Below are positions 1 through 8,733 of a stretch of 64,000 nt of DNA, in pieces. The stretch covers positions 56,006-120,005 of the forward strand of contig NZ_SEUI01000005.1 in the NCBI RefSeq assembly GCF_008370255.1. The letters are read 5' to 3'. Source of the stretch: Pseudoalteromonas sp. FUC4. GTDB taxonomy: Bacteria; Pseudomonadota; Gammaproteobacteria; Enterobacterales; Alteromonadaceae. Under the pieces are notes generated by a model. The model saw only the letters and a program-made list of their open reading frames with translations, had not been told where the DNA came from and searched no databases. The position numbers were made by a program, and so were the translations under genes. Each line of letters begins with the position of its first letter. Position 1 is the first letter of the stretch.

Positions 1-1
1 G

Positions 2-1096
2 CTTATCCTTGTTGTTAATGTTTTAAAGTACCCGTTTTTTCGCTTTGGTATGGAATACACACTCGCCACTAAAAATAGCCTAGTGGAAGGGTATAAAAGC
101 AAAGGCCCATTTTACTTCTACAGTTTTATTGGCTTAAACATCGTTGCCGCCGTAGTTAATACCGCTGGCGTATTACTGCTTACCGCAAGTTTACTGCATT
201 ACGCACTGCCTGTAGTGATAGAGGTAACACTGCTATGTTGGATATTATTAGGGGTGTGCTTAGCCATATTATTGTTAGGCCACTTTAAAGCGCTCGATAG
301 TGTGGCTAAAGGCATAATGGGGTTATTAACGCTGGCTACCGTTATTGCGTTAGTTATCGCGTTTAGTAATGGCCCAATGGCGCCTGCTGACTATGTTGGC
401 CCATCACCATATGAGCTTGCTATGCTGAGCTTTATGGTCGCGTTAATGGGCTGGATGCCAGCACCAATAGAAATATCAGCGCTTAGCTCTTTATGGCTAA
501 AAGAAAAACAAGCCCAGCAAACAGTAACTAAAAGCCAAGGCCTGTTCGATTTTAACGTAGGTTACTGGCTTACAGCTGGCTTAGCACTGGTGTTTTTTAG
601 CTTAGGTGTATTAGTGCAGTACGGGCAAACCAGCAGTATAGAACTCGGCGGTGTCGCGTTTGCCAAGCAGCTTATTGATATGTATGCATTAACAATAGGC
701 GAGTGGGCAAGGCCGCTTGTATCAGCAATCGCCTTTTTATGTATGTTTGGCACTACACTCACCGTGCTAGACGGCTACGCCCGTACGCTTAACGAATCTC
801 ATAAACTACTTGGCTTTGGGCAATCAAAACACAGCTTAAATATTTGGTTAATACTACAAGCACTTGCCGGTATGGCCGTTATTTTATTTTTTAAATCAGC
901 CCTTGGCCCCATGCTTACGTTTGCCATGACGCTTTCGTTTGTTACAACGCCTGTTTTTGCATGGCTTAACTTTAGCCTTGTGCGCTCAGAGTCAACTATC
1001 AAACATAGCGTATTATTGCGCAGCTTAACCTGGCTAGGCTTAGTGTACTTAGTTGGTTTTGCTGTTGCGTTTGTATTATGGAAACTAGCAGCCTAA
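2..1096 (+). CDS. Nramp-like divalent metal transporter (5' truncated)
   Basis: The reading frame is open from the left edge, so the N-terminus lies outside the window; an internal ATG at 50 is not the start because the codons before it (ending KYPFFRFG) continue the family sequence that leads into the GY loop. About nine hydrophobic segments are visible. The family moves divalent cations (Mn, Fe, sometimes Mg) across the inner membrane with protons. The helix that normally carries the metal-binding MPH motif here reads GWMPAPIEIS, so the usual His is replaced, as in Nramp-related proteins with altered ion choice. The substrate cannot be assigned. A hairpin follows the stop codon. Confidence 0.75.
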   Translation, partial: LILVVNVLKYPFFRFGMEYTLATKNSLVEGYKSKGPFYFYSFIGLNIVAAVVNTAGVLLLTASLLHYALPVVIEVTLLCWILLGVCLAILLLGHFKALDSVAKGIMGLLTLATVIALVIAFSNGPMAPADYVGPSPYELAMLSFMVALMGWMPAPIEISALSSLWLKEKQAQQTVTKSQGLFDFNVGYWLTAGLALVFFSLGVLVQYGQTSSIELGGVAFAKQLIDMYALTIGEWARPLVSAIAFLCMFGTTLTVLDGYARTLNESHKLLGFGQSKHSLNIWLILQALAGMAVILFFKSALGPMLTFAMTLSFVTTPVFAWLNFSLVRSESTIKHSVLLRSLTWLGLVYLVGFAVAFVLWKLAA

Positions 1097-1109
1097 ATAG
1101 AGCCACTTA

Positions 1110-1137
1110 CTTTAGGGTTTTAATTAAAGCCCTAAAG
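1110..1137. terminator. Hairpin after the Nramp-like gene
   Basis: A 12-bp stem with one G-T wobble (CTTTAGGGTTTT and AAAGCCCTAAAG) closes on an AATT loop 13 bases after the stop codon. No T-run follows on the plus strand, so it is a weak intrinsic terminator at best, or an RNA-stabilising 3' hairpin. Confidence 0.5.
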
Positions 1138-1175
1138 CCCTCAAGCATTAAATTCTAGGATTAAACGAGGTATAA

Positions 1176-1391
1176 ATGGATATTAGAATAGGTGAGCTTT
1201 CAAACCCACACGTTATAAAGCTACTACAAGCGCATCATAACGATATGCTGAAACATTCACCTGTGAGAGCTTTTACGGTCTCCTCTTTTCATGAAGTTCA
1301 TAAATTAATCTATATTCAACAACTGAATGAGCTGGAAATTTGTACAGGTACTAATGATACAGTTCTGTTATTCTGTCTTAATAGATACTAA
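1176..1391 (+). pseudogene. GNAT acetyltransferase remnant (internal deletion)
   Basis: This 71-codon ORF starts like a full-length GNAT acetyltransferase of the Hpa2 type (MDIRIGELSNPHVIKLLQAH, then NDMLKHSP), the stretch usually followed by an ESxHALDL motif. After residue 29 that similarity stops. Near the end LEICTGTND resembles the segment LxLETGSxD that lies shortly before the last helix and strand of the same family. The acetyl-CoA binding core is missing, so the gene appears to have lost its middle and then its tail. An intact family member is about 150 residues. It could instead encode a short novel protein, but two family end-pieces in the right order favour decay. Confidence 0.55.
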
Positions 1392-1644
1392 AAATTCTCG
1401 AATTCATTTTCACACTAAAAACATAGCTATATATAACAAATAGTTCTAAAGTGTGTTTTTAGAGAGGTGCAAGGCAATTCACGGCGATTAAAGACGATTC
1501 ACAGGAACGGTATTGTTGTAACTGTTGTAACGGTCAGTTATATTCTTTTACACGGTAAATATTTAAACAAATCAACATTTGTATATTTAGGTACCGCTTG
1601 GTAGTAAAGCAATACTACTACTTTTCCACGCCAGGAGACGTAAT

Positions 1645-1680
1645 ATGATTACATACAATGAAGAAGATTGGCCAATATAG
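1645..1680 (+). CDS. Candidate 11-residue micro-ORF (MITYNEEDWPI)
   Basis: An ATG sits 8 bases after a strong ribosome-binding site (CCAGGAG) and is followed by ten codons and a TAG. Twenty bases later comes a clear Rho-independent terminator. Upstream is a 6-bp hairpin (GTAGTA, AAGCAA, TACTAC; 1601-1618). The layout of leader, SD, tiny ORF and terminator suggests a self-contained short transcript: a leader peptide, a small RNA with an upstream ORF, or the 5' stump of a lost gene. No family is recognised. The rest of 1392-1644 shows no other gene. Confidence 0.3.
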   Translation: MITYNEEDWPI

Positions 1681-1700
1681 CCCGTCACTAGTTTTAAAGA

Positions 1701-1725
1701 AAAGAGCCTAAATGGCTCTTTTTTT
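1701..1725 (+). terminator. Rho-independent terminator
   Basis: Stem AAAGAGCC / GGCTCTTT with loop TAAAT, followed by a run of T. It separates the micro-ORF region from the membrane-protein gene that starts 19 bases later. Confidence 0.85.
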
Positions 1726-1743
1726 GTTCTAAGGGATGAATAA

Positions 1744-2394
1744 GTGAGTAAGCGTGATTCAATGAAAAGTATTTTTATTCTTTGGTTTATAGTGGCTCCT
1801 GTTGCAGGAATTTACTTTATATCAAAGATGGACCCTAAACTGTTTCCAAGCGGAGCTGTTTTGCTCTCTGCTCTACTAGCCTTATCCGCAGCTTTAGCTG
1901 GAATGTTTTACCAACGCCAAACAGCTAAAGAAAAAAATACATTAGATTTTCAACAAAAACTCAAAGATGATAAAGATTATTTAGCTCATGTGGTTGTGTT
2001 AGGAGGAATAATACATAGCCTTGAAAGAAAACAAACACTCTTGGAACTTGCAAAGCCTGAAAACTCTAATGATCCTAGGGTTATGTCTATACGTTACGTT
2101 TTAAATACTTGGGAACAAGCGGCAAATGCTATTAAACATAAGTTGTATGATGAAGATTTTTTGTACTCTTCACACAAGTCTTCTGTTATCGATCTTAGTC
2201 TACACTTAAGACCATTTATTAGAGCACGGCAAAAGAAAAATATCTCTCTTTATTCTGACTTTAGTCTATTGGCATTAAAGTGGACCATCAAAAGAGATAG
2301 TTTTGAATCACAACAAACAAAAAAAGAACTAAAACGTATATTCAAACAACTTGATAAAGTTAAGTCTGGAAAAATAAACCCGACACAAAAATAA
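1744..2394 (+). CDS. Unrecognised two-helix membrane protein
   Basis: This protein of 216 residues matches no family I know. Two hydrophobic helices lie at about residues 9-28 and 36-55, followed by a cytoplasmic, charged, mostly helical tail rich in Lys. The GTG start is chosen because AAGGGA lies 7 bases upstream; a second possible start is the ATG at 1762, just before the first helix. It is AT-rich, stands alone between a terminator and a hairpin-rich gap, and next to a decayed gene, all consistent with an accessory or acquired gene. No function is proposed. Confidence 0.6.
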   Translation: MSKRDSMKSIFILWFIVAPVAGIYFISKMDPKLFPSGAVLLSALLALSAALAGMFYQRQTAKEKNTLDFQQKLKDDKDYLAHVVVLGGIIHSLERKQTLLELAKPENSNDPRVMSIRYVLNTWEQAANAIKHKLYDEDFLYSSHKSSVIDLSLHLRPFIRARQKKNISLYSDFSLLALKWTIKRDSFESQQTKKELKRIFKQLDKVKSGKINPTQK

Positions 2395-2483
2395 ACCTGC
2401 TTTAGCGAGTTACTTAAGAAACTCGGGAAGTTGGTTTTTTCTAGTTCATTCATTATTTTTTGTCGAGTGGTGTGGCCATTTAT

Positions 2484-2509
2484 CCGACCTACATAACAAG
2501 GTAGGTTGG
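2484..2509. other. Intergenic stem-loop
   Basis: CCGACCTAC and GTAGGTTGG form a 9-bp stem (one G-T pair) with an 8-base loop. A second imperfect hairpin, GAGCTG..TTGATA..TATCAA..CAGCTC, spans 2572-2605 and overlaps the stop codon of the downstream minus-strand gene. Neither has a convincing T-run. They lie between convergent genes and may end transcription weakly. Confidence 0.4.
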
Positions 2510-2593
2510 TTAACCCGAAGCGCCACCCAACAAAGTTATATGTTCACGCTTAAAGCTGCGCGGTTGGCACTGAGCTGTCATTGATATTAACTA

Positions 2594-3781
2594 TCAACTC
2601 AGCTCTTTTATTGCGCTACTTATCCCATCTAGACTCAACGGGTACATTCTGTTATCCATTAGCTGCTTTATAAAGCCAATCGATTGATAGTACGGCCAGT
2701 GTTCAACGGGTTGTGGGTTGAGCCAAGCGACTTTATCAAAGTGGTTTGTTATACGTTGCAACCATGCACTGCCGGGCTCTTCGTTGTGGTGTTCTACGGA
2801 GCCGCCAGGGTAGGCTATTTCGTATGGGCCCATAGTGGCATCGCCTACAAATATTACTTTGTAGTCGCTAGTGAACTTGTTTATGAGCGTCATGGTGTCT
2901 ATTACGTTTGAGTGGCGGCGTGCGTTGTCTTGCCAAACGTGCTCGTATAAACAGTTATGAAAGTAGTAAAACTCTAGGTGTTTAAACTCGCTGTGGGCGG
3001 CGCTAAATAATTCTTCGCAGGTATGAATGTAGTCATCCATTGAGCCGCCAATATCAAACAGCATGAGTACTTTTACTGCATTGTGGCGCTCGGGCGCCAT
3101 TTTTACATCAAGCATGCCGCCTTGTTTTGCAGTAGCGCGAATAGTCTCGTTTAAATCAAGCGTGTCGCTTGCGCCTGTGCGGGCAAACTTACGTAACTTT
3201 TTAAGGGCGAGTTTAACTGTTCGCGAACTAATTTCTCTGTCGGTGTCGAGGTTTTTGTATTCTCGTTTATCCCACACTTTTACCGCTTGGCGATTACGGT
3301 TGCCGTCTTGCCCTATACGCACGCCTTCGGGGTTATAGCCGTATGCACCAAAAGGTGATGTGCCGCCAGTGCCCACCCATTTATTGCCGCCTGCGTGGCG
3401 TTTTTGTTGCTCTTCTAAACGCTCTTTTAGGGTTTTCATAAGCTCGTCGAGTCCACCCATAGCTTTTAGCTGAGCTTTTTCTTCATCGCTTAGGTTTTTT
3501 TCAAACTCTTTACGTAGCCAATCTTCAGGTAAGTTGTGCTGTTGCTTTAAACTCTCGAGCAAATCAAGGTCGGCAATACCGCTAAAGTAGTCGCTAAAGG
3601 CTTTGTCGAATCGGTCAAAGTGCGTTTCGTCTTTTACCATTATGGTACGAGCTAAATGGTAAAAGGCGTCTACATCGGCAAATATAACGCCTTTTTTTAA
3701 GGCATGAATTAAATCGAGTAACTCGCGCAAGCTCACCGGTAAACGGTATTTACGTAGCGTGAAAAAAAACTGTACTAACAT
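2594..3781 (-). CDS. VWA domain protein, CoxE-like
   Basis: A 395-residue protein with an N-terminal helical region and a C-terminal von Willebrand A-type domain. The metal-site motif near residue 242 reads DIGGSMD; the classical MIDAS is DxSxS, so the first Ser is Gly here. The basic middle part (about 130-210) may be flexible. The start codon lies one base after the stop codon of the upstream MoxR-type ATPase, so the two are surely cotranscribed and probably translationally coupled. MoxR ATPases with VWA partners act as chaperones for assembly or activation of other protein complexes; the client here is unknown. Confidence 0.85.
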   Translation of the reverse strand: MLVQFFFTLRKYRLPVSLRELLDLIHALKKGVIFADVDAFYHLARTIMVKDETHFDRFDKAFSDYFSGIADLDLLESLKQQHNLPEDWLRKEFEKNLSDEEKAQLKAMGGLDELMKTLKERLEEQQKRHAGGNKWVGTGGTSPFGAYGYNPEGVRIGQDGNRNRQAVKVWDKREYKNLDTDREISSRTVKLALKKLRKFARTGASDTLDLNETIRATAKQGGMLDVKMAPERHNAVKVLMLFDIGGSMDDYIHTCEELFSAAHSEFKHLEFYYFHNCLYEHVWQDNARRHSNVIDTMTLINKFTSDYKVIFVGDATMGPYEIAYPGGSVEHHNEEPGSAWLQRITNHFDKVAWLNPQPVEHWPYYQSIGFIKQLMDNRMYPLSLDGISSAIKELS

Positions 3782-3782
3782 G

Positions 3783-4631
3783 TTAGCGACGGCTCATAAA
3801 GGCAAGTTTTTCGATTAGGCTTATATCTTGCTCATTTTTAAGTAATGCGCCAAACATTGGCATTAAACCGCCTTTTTTAGCTTTGTCGTGCAGTGTTTTA
3901 GCGTCTATGTCTTCAGCCATTAAAAGCTTTAACCAGTCGAGTAATTCGCTGGTGGAAGGTTTCTTTTTAAGGCCGCTTGCTTCGCGCAGGTTAAAAAACA
4001 CTTCAAGTGCTTGGCGTACTAAATCCTGTTTAACGTTAGGGTAGTGCACGTCAATAATTTGCTGCATTTCATCGCTGCTAGGAAAATCAATATAGTGAAA
4101 AAAGCAGCGGCGTAAAAATGCGTCCGGCAATTCTTTTTCGTTATTTGATGTGATGATTACAATAGGGCGCTCTTTTGCGACAATGCGCTCGTTAGTCTCA
4201 TAAACATGAAACTCCATTTTATCAAGCTCAAGTAGTAAGTCGTTTGGGAACTCTATATCGGCTTTGTCTATTTCATCAATTAAAAGCACTGGGCGTTTGC
4301 CGTTAAGCTCTGCATATGTAAATGCCTGCCAAAGCTTACCTTTAACTATGTAGTTACTAATGTTGTGTACGCGCTCGTCACCTAGTTGGCTGTCGCGCAG
4401 GCGCGAAACCGCGTCGTACTCGTATAAACCTTGCTGCGCTTTAGTAGTCGATTTTATATGCCACTGAATAAGTGTGGTATCTAGGCTTTTAGCCAACTCC
4501 TCAGCCAGCATAGTTTTACCTGTGCCTGGTTCGCCTTTAATTAAAAGTGGTTTTTCAAGCATAATGGCAGCATTTACAGCTTGTTTAAGCGCGCTACTCG
4601 CTATGTAATTGTCAGTTGAATTAAATTGCAC
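3783..4631 (-). CDS. MoxR-family AAA+ ATPase
   Basis: A 282-residue single-domain AAA+ protein. The Walker A motif GEPGTGKT lies at about 36-43, Walker B is LLIDEIDKAD, and an arginine-finger segment DAFLRRC follows. A C-terminal lid domain contains the FNLREASGLKKKPSTSELLDW-type helices. It is of usual length for the family. It forms a two-gene unit with the VWA protein just downstream, the classic MoxR/CoxE pairing, and probably remodels a partner complex in an ATP-dependent way. Its upstream region is short (52 bases to the DUF1653 gene), and that gene may belong to the same transcript. Confidence 0.9.
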   Translation of the reverse strand: MQFNSTDNYIASSALKQAVNAAIMLEKPLLIKGEPGTGKTMLAEELAKSLDTTLIQWHIKSTTKAQQGLYEYDAVSRLRDSQLGDERVHNISNYIVKGKLWQAFTYAELNGKRPVLLIDEIDKADIEFPNDLLLELDKMEFHVYETNERIVAKERPIVIITSNNEKELPDAFLRRCFFHYIDFPSSDEMQQIIDVHYPNVKQDLVRQALEVFFNLREASGLKKKPSTSELLDWLKLLMAEDIDAKTLHDKAKKGGLMPMFGALLKNEQDISLIEKLAFMSRR

Positions 4632-4683
4632 GGTGTACCCTTGTCTGGTCTGAGCAGTAAGTTATTTTGTCATAATGCCATAG

Positions 4684-4923
4684 TTAAGCAGCAGGTCCAA
4701 TATAAGCAAAACGCGGTATAGTTTTACCGTCTTTTTCTATTGTTTCGTTAAACATGCTTAATGGGCGCGCCCATATACCAAATTCACCATAAAGTGCTTG
4801 GTAAATCACAAGTTGTTCCTCGGTTTCGCTATGGGTGGCAACATGAATAACTTTATATTGCGGGCCTTTGTAGTGTTGGTATATGCCTGGTTTTAGGGAA
4901 AGTGGTTTTATTGCTGTAGTCAT
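4684..4923 (-). CDS. DUF1653 family protein
   Basis: A 79-residue protein with the conserved DUF1653 pattern: [14 protein letters not shown] near the N-terminus, [16 protein letters not shown] in the middle and PRFAYIG at the end. It is soluble, one domain, and complete for the family. The molecular function of DUF1653 is not established. It is divergent from the DUF2947 gene, sharing a 60-base promoter region, and lies upstream of the MoxR/VWA pair on the same strand. Confidence 0.85.
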   Translation of the reverse strand: MTTAIKPLSLKPGIYQHYKGPQYKVIHVATHSETEEQLVIYQALYGEFGIWARPLSMFNETIEKDGKTIPRFAYIGPAA

Positions 4924-4983
4924 GTTTTGATCTCTTGTATAATTTGGCTTTGCACTTTTAATGTTAACTAATTTGCCAATACT

Positions 4984-5463
4984 ATGAACTATATTTCTTT
5001 AGATGATTACAAAAAGGCGTGGGTTTTTCGCCACAAAGATTTACCTGTATCTGATGAAGACGCAGCAAAAATAAAGCCTATGAGCGACGAGCGCGCAGCA
5101 GTACTTTGGACAACCATGGTGAGCCGTGAGTTTGATCACCCTGATTTTTTTGAAGACACCGATTGGTGTGGCCAAGAAAAAAACTTTAGCCAAGAAGCAG
5201 ATTGGCAAGATGCGTGGGAAAATGGTGATGCACTACCACCAGAAGCAATCTTAACGTTTTTAGATTGGGAAGCTAACACCACGGTTTATTTTTGTATGGC
5301 GCGCGATAATATTATCGAAACGACGTTTGATGTATTTAAACGCAATTGGCAAAACTTTATGTTTTTAGCTGATGGCAGTTTATTGATTGGTAAAAAGCGT
5401 AATACGGTTGTGCAATTTTTAGAATCAGGTAAAGCAAAATTAGGTGAAAAGCCAAGCGCTTAA
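4984..5463 (+). CDS. DUF2947 family protein
   Basis: A 159-residue acidic soluble protein resembling DUF2947 proteins of Vibrio and Shewanella relatives (N-terminal [18 protein letters not shown], central DTDWCGQE). No catalytic motif, signal peptide or membrane helix is visible. The family has no known function. Gene order, divergent from DUF1653 and upstream of the ftsB block, suggests a core rather than an accessory gene. Confidence 0.65.
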   Translation: MNYISLDDYKKAWVFRHKDLPVSDEDAAKIKPMSDERAAVLWTTMVSREFDHPDFFEDTDWCGQEKNFSQEADWQDAWENGDALPPEAILTFLDWEANTTVYFCMARDNIIETTFDVFKRNWQNFMFLADGSLLIGKKRNTVVQFLESGKAKLGEKPSA

Positions 5464-5538
5464 AATAGTGCGCTGCGCTTAAAAAATATTCAATACTGTG
5501 TTATAAAACATTTACCTGGATATTTTTGAGTACAGCTA

Positions 5539-6174
5539 TTGGTCGCTAAAAATCAGTCACTTGGTGCTCAGCAGCAAGTTGAAATTTGGCAAACTGATGC
5601 ACAAAAAGTGTTGTATGCACAATTGTGTAATGCGTTTTATCAGCGTGAGGTTCAGCGATTAGTTGCAGAGCCTAATACCGATAAACTGCGCCGCCAGTTA
5701 AAAAGCCTACCTTATTATATTGAGCGAGCTGCAACGTTAGTTGCCAATGGTGACACGCCTTTTACGCTTGATGCACAAAATGGTACGTGGCTTGAAAAGC
5801 AAAAACCGACCCCACCCGATGTGAATGTTCAAGCTAATGAACTTTTTTATCAAACGTATGCCAAAGTGGGGCTTATTGTGCCCGTTATATTGCATGGCTA
5901 CGATCAGGTGCGTCTTAGAATAGACAGTATCGATCAGTTAGGTGAAAATAAGCTGCATTGTAACGAGCTTGGTTGGTTTGATTTTTTAGGAAATGGGCTA
6001 GAGCAGCAAAATGCTCAGCTAATAAAGCCAAGTAAGGTGAGTTTAACCGCTGCATGTTGCGGGCATCAGTGGCAGTTTTCGAAGCGTTGTATGCCACGGG
6101 TTTTATCACTACGCGAAATGCTTTTAGCGGGTAGTATTAATTGGCGTAATTTAAAGCGCCCCTTAGCGTATTAA
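5539..6174 (+). CDS. Conserved hypothetical protein upstream of ftsB
   Basis: A 211-residue protein without signal peptide or membrane helix. The start is a TTG; the in-frame stop four codons upstream and the lack of any ATG before residue 184 leave few alternatives. The middle (about 95-160) looks like a small beta-rich domain, and a CCGH..C cluster near residues 172-183 could bind metal or be structural. No family is recognised. It lies 37 bases before ftsB on the same strand and may share its transcript. Confidence 0.6.
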   Translation: MVAKNQSLGAQQQVEIWQTDAQKVLYAQLCNAFYQREVQRLVAEPNTDKLRRQLKSLPYYIERAATLVANGDTPFTLDAQNGTWLEKQKPTPPDVNVQANELFYQTYAKVGLIVPVILHGYDQVRLRIDSIDQLGENKLHCNELGWFDFLGNGLEQQNAQLIKPSKVSLTAACCGHQWQFSKRCMPRVLSLREMLLAGSINWRNLKRPLAY

Positions 6175-6211
6175 AGTTAAGGTATTTGGAATTTAAAATA
6201 AGGAGTGTTAA

Positions 6212-6499
6212 ATGCGTATTTTTCAAGTTGGCTTACTGTGCTTAGCACTGTTTGTACAATACAGGTTATGGTTTGGTCATAATGGTTTACAAGACTACAC
6301 ACGACTAAAAGGTGCAGTAACGTCGCATCATCAAACCAACGAAAAACTCATTAAACGTAATAAAGTACTTAAAGCCGATATTGAAGACTTAAAGCTTGGC
6401 CAAGAAGGCATTGAAGAGCGTGCACGCAACGAATTGGGAATGATTAAACCGGACGAAACATTTATTCGTGTTTTACCGGGCAAACAATATGACAAATAA
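6212..6499 (+). CDS. ftsB: Cell division protein FtsB
   Basis: A 95-residue bitopic protein: a short cytoplasmic N-terminus, one membrane helix at about 5-20, a periplasmic coiled coil at about 28-62, then the conserved RNELGMIKPDE segment. FtsB pairs with FtsL and binds FtsQ in the divisome to activate septal wall synthesis. A good ribosome site (AAGGAG) precedes the ATG. The last codons overlap the start of ispD, as in E. coli and relatives. Confidence 0.92.
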   Translation: MRIFQVGLLCLALFVQYRLWFGHNGLQDYTRLKGAVTSHHQTNEKLIKRNKVLKADIEDLKLGQEGIEERARNELGMIKPDETFIRVLPGKQYDK

Positions 6500-7190
6500 A
6501 CAGACTATTGCAGCAATTGTACCTGCGGCGGGTGTTGGCAGTAGAATGCAGCACAATGCGCCTAAGCAATATATACAATTAGCCGGTAAAACCATTTTAG
6601 AACACACCTTAGCTAAACTTTCTCAATTACCTCAATTACGCACTATTGTTGTTGCCCTTAGCGACAGCGACCCCTATTTTGACGAACTCCCACTGCTTGA
6701 TAATCGCATTGTGCGAGCCAGTGGCGGTAAAGAGCGAGCCGACTCGGTGCTTAACAGCTTGCTTTTTTTAGCGCCTAACCCACCAACATGGGTGTTGGTG
6801 CATGATGCCGCTCGTCCATTAGTTAATATTAGTGATATAGAGCGTCTGATTGACGAATGCATAAACGCTGATGAAGGCGGTATTTTAGCTAGTAAAGTAA
6901 AAGACACCATAAAACGTGGCCACACTCATGCCCTACAAACTGTGCCACGAGACGATTTATGGCAAGCCCTTACCCCGCAGTTTTTTAAATATGACGAGCT
7001 TAAAAATGCACTGCAAAATGCATTAGCAAGCGGGGCTACTATTACCGATGAAGCCAGTGCAATTGAGTGGGCGGGTAAACCGGTTAAGCTTGTAGCAGGT
7101 CGTAGCGATAATATTAAAATAACCACGCCAGAGGATTTAGACCTGGCTGGGTTTTTATTACATAAACAAAAAAACGAGAGTGGATTATGA
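6489..7190 (+). CDS. ispD: 2-C-methyl-D-erythritol 4-phosphate cytidylyltransferase
   Basis: IspD joins CTP to MEP in the third step of the non-mevalonate isoprenoid pathway. The 233-residue protein shows the nucleotide-binding [10 protein letters not shown] motif near its start, VHDAARPLV near 100, and the C-terminal TTPEDLDLA segment. An in-frame ATG 21 bases upstream exists, but starting there adds seven residues before the usual MTNKQ start; the internal ATG places residue 1 where the family begins. It overlaps ftsB by 11 bases and ispF by 4 (ATGA), so the genes are translationally coupled. Confidence 0.95.
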   Translation: MTNKQTIAAIVPAAGVGSRMQHNAPKQYIQLAGKTILEHTLAKLSQLPQLRTIVVALSDSDPYFDELPLLDNRIVRASGGKERADSVLNSLLFLAPNPPTWVLVHDAARPLVNISDIERLIDECINADEGGILASKVKDTIKRGHTHALQTVPRDDLWQALTPQFFKYDELKNALQNALASGATITDEASAIEWAGKPVKLVAGRSDNIKITTPEDLDLAGFLLHKQKNESGL

Positions 7191-7684
7191 TACGAATTGG
7201 CCATGGTTTTGACGTACATAAATTTGGCGGCGAAGGCCCGTTAACTATTTGTGGTGAAAAAATTGATTACCCACAGGGCTTTTTAGCGCACTCAGATGGT
7301 GATGTTGCTATTCATGCATTATGCGATGCTATTTTAGGCTCACTTGCAATGGGTGATATTGGTAAGCACTTTCCAGATACGGCAAGCGAGTATGAAAATA
7401 TCGATAGCCGTATTTTACTTCGCCATGTGGTGGGCTTAGCTAAAAAGCAAGGTTATGTACTTGGCAATGGCGATGTGACTATTGTTGCTCAGGCACCAAA
7501 AATGTTGCCTCATATTCAAGCTATGCGCGCTAATTTAGCCAGCGATTTAAATTGCGACCTTAGCCAAATTAACGTTAAAGCCACTACTACCGAAAAGCTA
7601 GGCTTTGAAGGGCGCAAAGAAGGTATTTCGAGCCATGCGGTGGTTATTATGAGTAAAGAGCTTGCGAGTACAAAAAACGCATGA
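7187..7684 (+). CDS. ispF: 2-C-methyl-D-erythritol 2,4-cyclodiphosphate synthase
   Basis: IspF cyclises CDP-ME 2-phosphate to MEcPP, releasing CMP. The 165-residue protein has the family's zinc ligands D9 and H11 (GFDVHKF) and H43, the AHSDGDV motif, and the C-terminal [15 protein letters not shown] segment that binds the cytidine nucleotide. Length is usual. ATGA overlaps link it to ispD on one side and truD on the other. Confidence 0.96.
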   Translation: MIRIGHGFDVHKFGGEGPLTICGEKIDYPQGFLAHSDGDVAIHALCDAILGSLAMGDIGKHFPDTASEYENIDSRILLRHVVGLAKKQGYVLGNGDVTIVAQAPKMLPHIQAMRANLASDLNCDLSQINVKATTTEKLGFEGRKEGISSHAVVIMSKELASTKNA

Positions 7685-8733
7685 GCGATTTAAATTATTT
7701 ATACGGTGCACCGCTTTCTAAAGCTGATTTTAAAACCACAGCTGAAGACTTTATGGTTGATGAAGACCTAGGTATAGAATTTACCGGCAGTGGCGAACAC
7801 GTGTGTTTGCAGGTGGTTAAAAAAGGCGAAAACACGCAATACGTTGCAAAGCTAATTGCACAGCGTGCGGGTGTTTCACCGCGCGACGTAAGCTATGCAG
7901 GCATGAAAGATCGCCACGGTGTGTGCTCACAGTGGTTTAGTGTAAAAGTACCAATAAAAAAGCCTATCGATTTTAGTGATTTGAATAGTGAGAGTATTTT
8001 TATTGTGTCGCAACAGCGCCACGACCGTAAGTTACGTACGGGCTGCCACAAAGGTAATAAATTTACTATTACGCTTCGTAACGTAACCAAGCCTCTTGAT
8101 ATTTTATGCCGTATTAACGCAGTACGCGCAGGTGTGCCTAATTACTTTGGTGAACAGCGCTTTGGTCATGGTGGTCATAACTTAGTTATGGCTGAAAAAA
8201 TGTTTGCCGGTGAGCGTATTCGCGATAAAAAGTTGCGCGGTATTATTATTTCAGCAGCACGGTCGCATGTATTTAATCAGTTAGTGAGCTTACGTGTAAA
8301 AGAGCATGGTTTAGCTAAAACAATGCACCGTGAAGTATTTATGCTCAGCGGCAGTAATGCATTTTTTGAAGATGCAATTAATGACGAAAACATAGAGCGA
8401 TTAGCCACTGGCGATATTATGATGTCGGCACCTATGGTGGGTAAAAGTGAAAAAGGCTTAACCGAGCAAGAAAAAATTTGGCTCGAACCTTTCCAAACAT
8501 GGTGTGATGGTTTAGGTGAGTTAGGCCTTAAAAATGAGCGCCGAATGCTGCGCTTAATTCCACAAAACTTAACCGTTGAAACACTTGATGAAACCACACT
8601 AAAACTAAGCTTTGGTTTGCCAAAAGGGTGTTTTGCAACCGCATTATTACGTGAGCTGGTGGATTACACTGATGCTAGCCCTCGAGAGCGCAAAGAAAAG
8701 GATAATGGCATAAATGAAGATACTGTTAAGTAA
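7681..8733 (+). CDS. truD: tRNA pseudouridine(13) synthase
   Basis: TruD isomerises U13 of tRNA-Glu and others to pseudouridine. The 350-residue protein has the catalytic motif [14 protein letters not shown] with Asp77 as the likely nucleophile, and the characteristic [12 protein letters not shown] segment at about 154-166. Both the catalytic domain and the inserted TRUD domain are present. It overlaps ispF by four bases and surE by twenty. Confidence 0.95.
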   Translation: MSDLNYLYGAPLSKADFKTTAEDFMVDEDLGIEFTGSGEHVCLQVVKKGENTQYVAKLIAQRAGVSPRDVSYAGMKDRHGVCSQWFSVKVPIKKPIDFSDLNSESIFIVSQQRHDRKLRTGCHKGNKFTITLRNVTKPLDILCRINAVRAGVPNYFGEQRFGHGGHNLVMAEKMFAGERIRDKKLRGIIISAARSHVFNQLVSLRVKEHGLAKTMHREVFMLSGSNAFFEDAINDENIERLATGDIMMSAPMVGKSEKGLTEQEKIWLEPFQTWCDGLGELGLKNERRMLRLIPQNLTVETLDETTLKLSFGLPKGCFATALLRELVDYTDASPRERKEKDNGINEDTVK

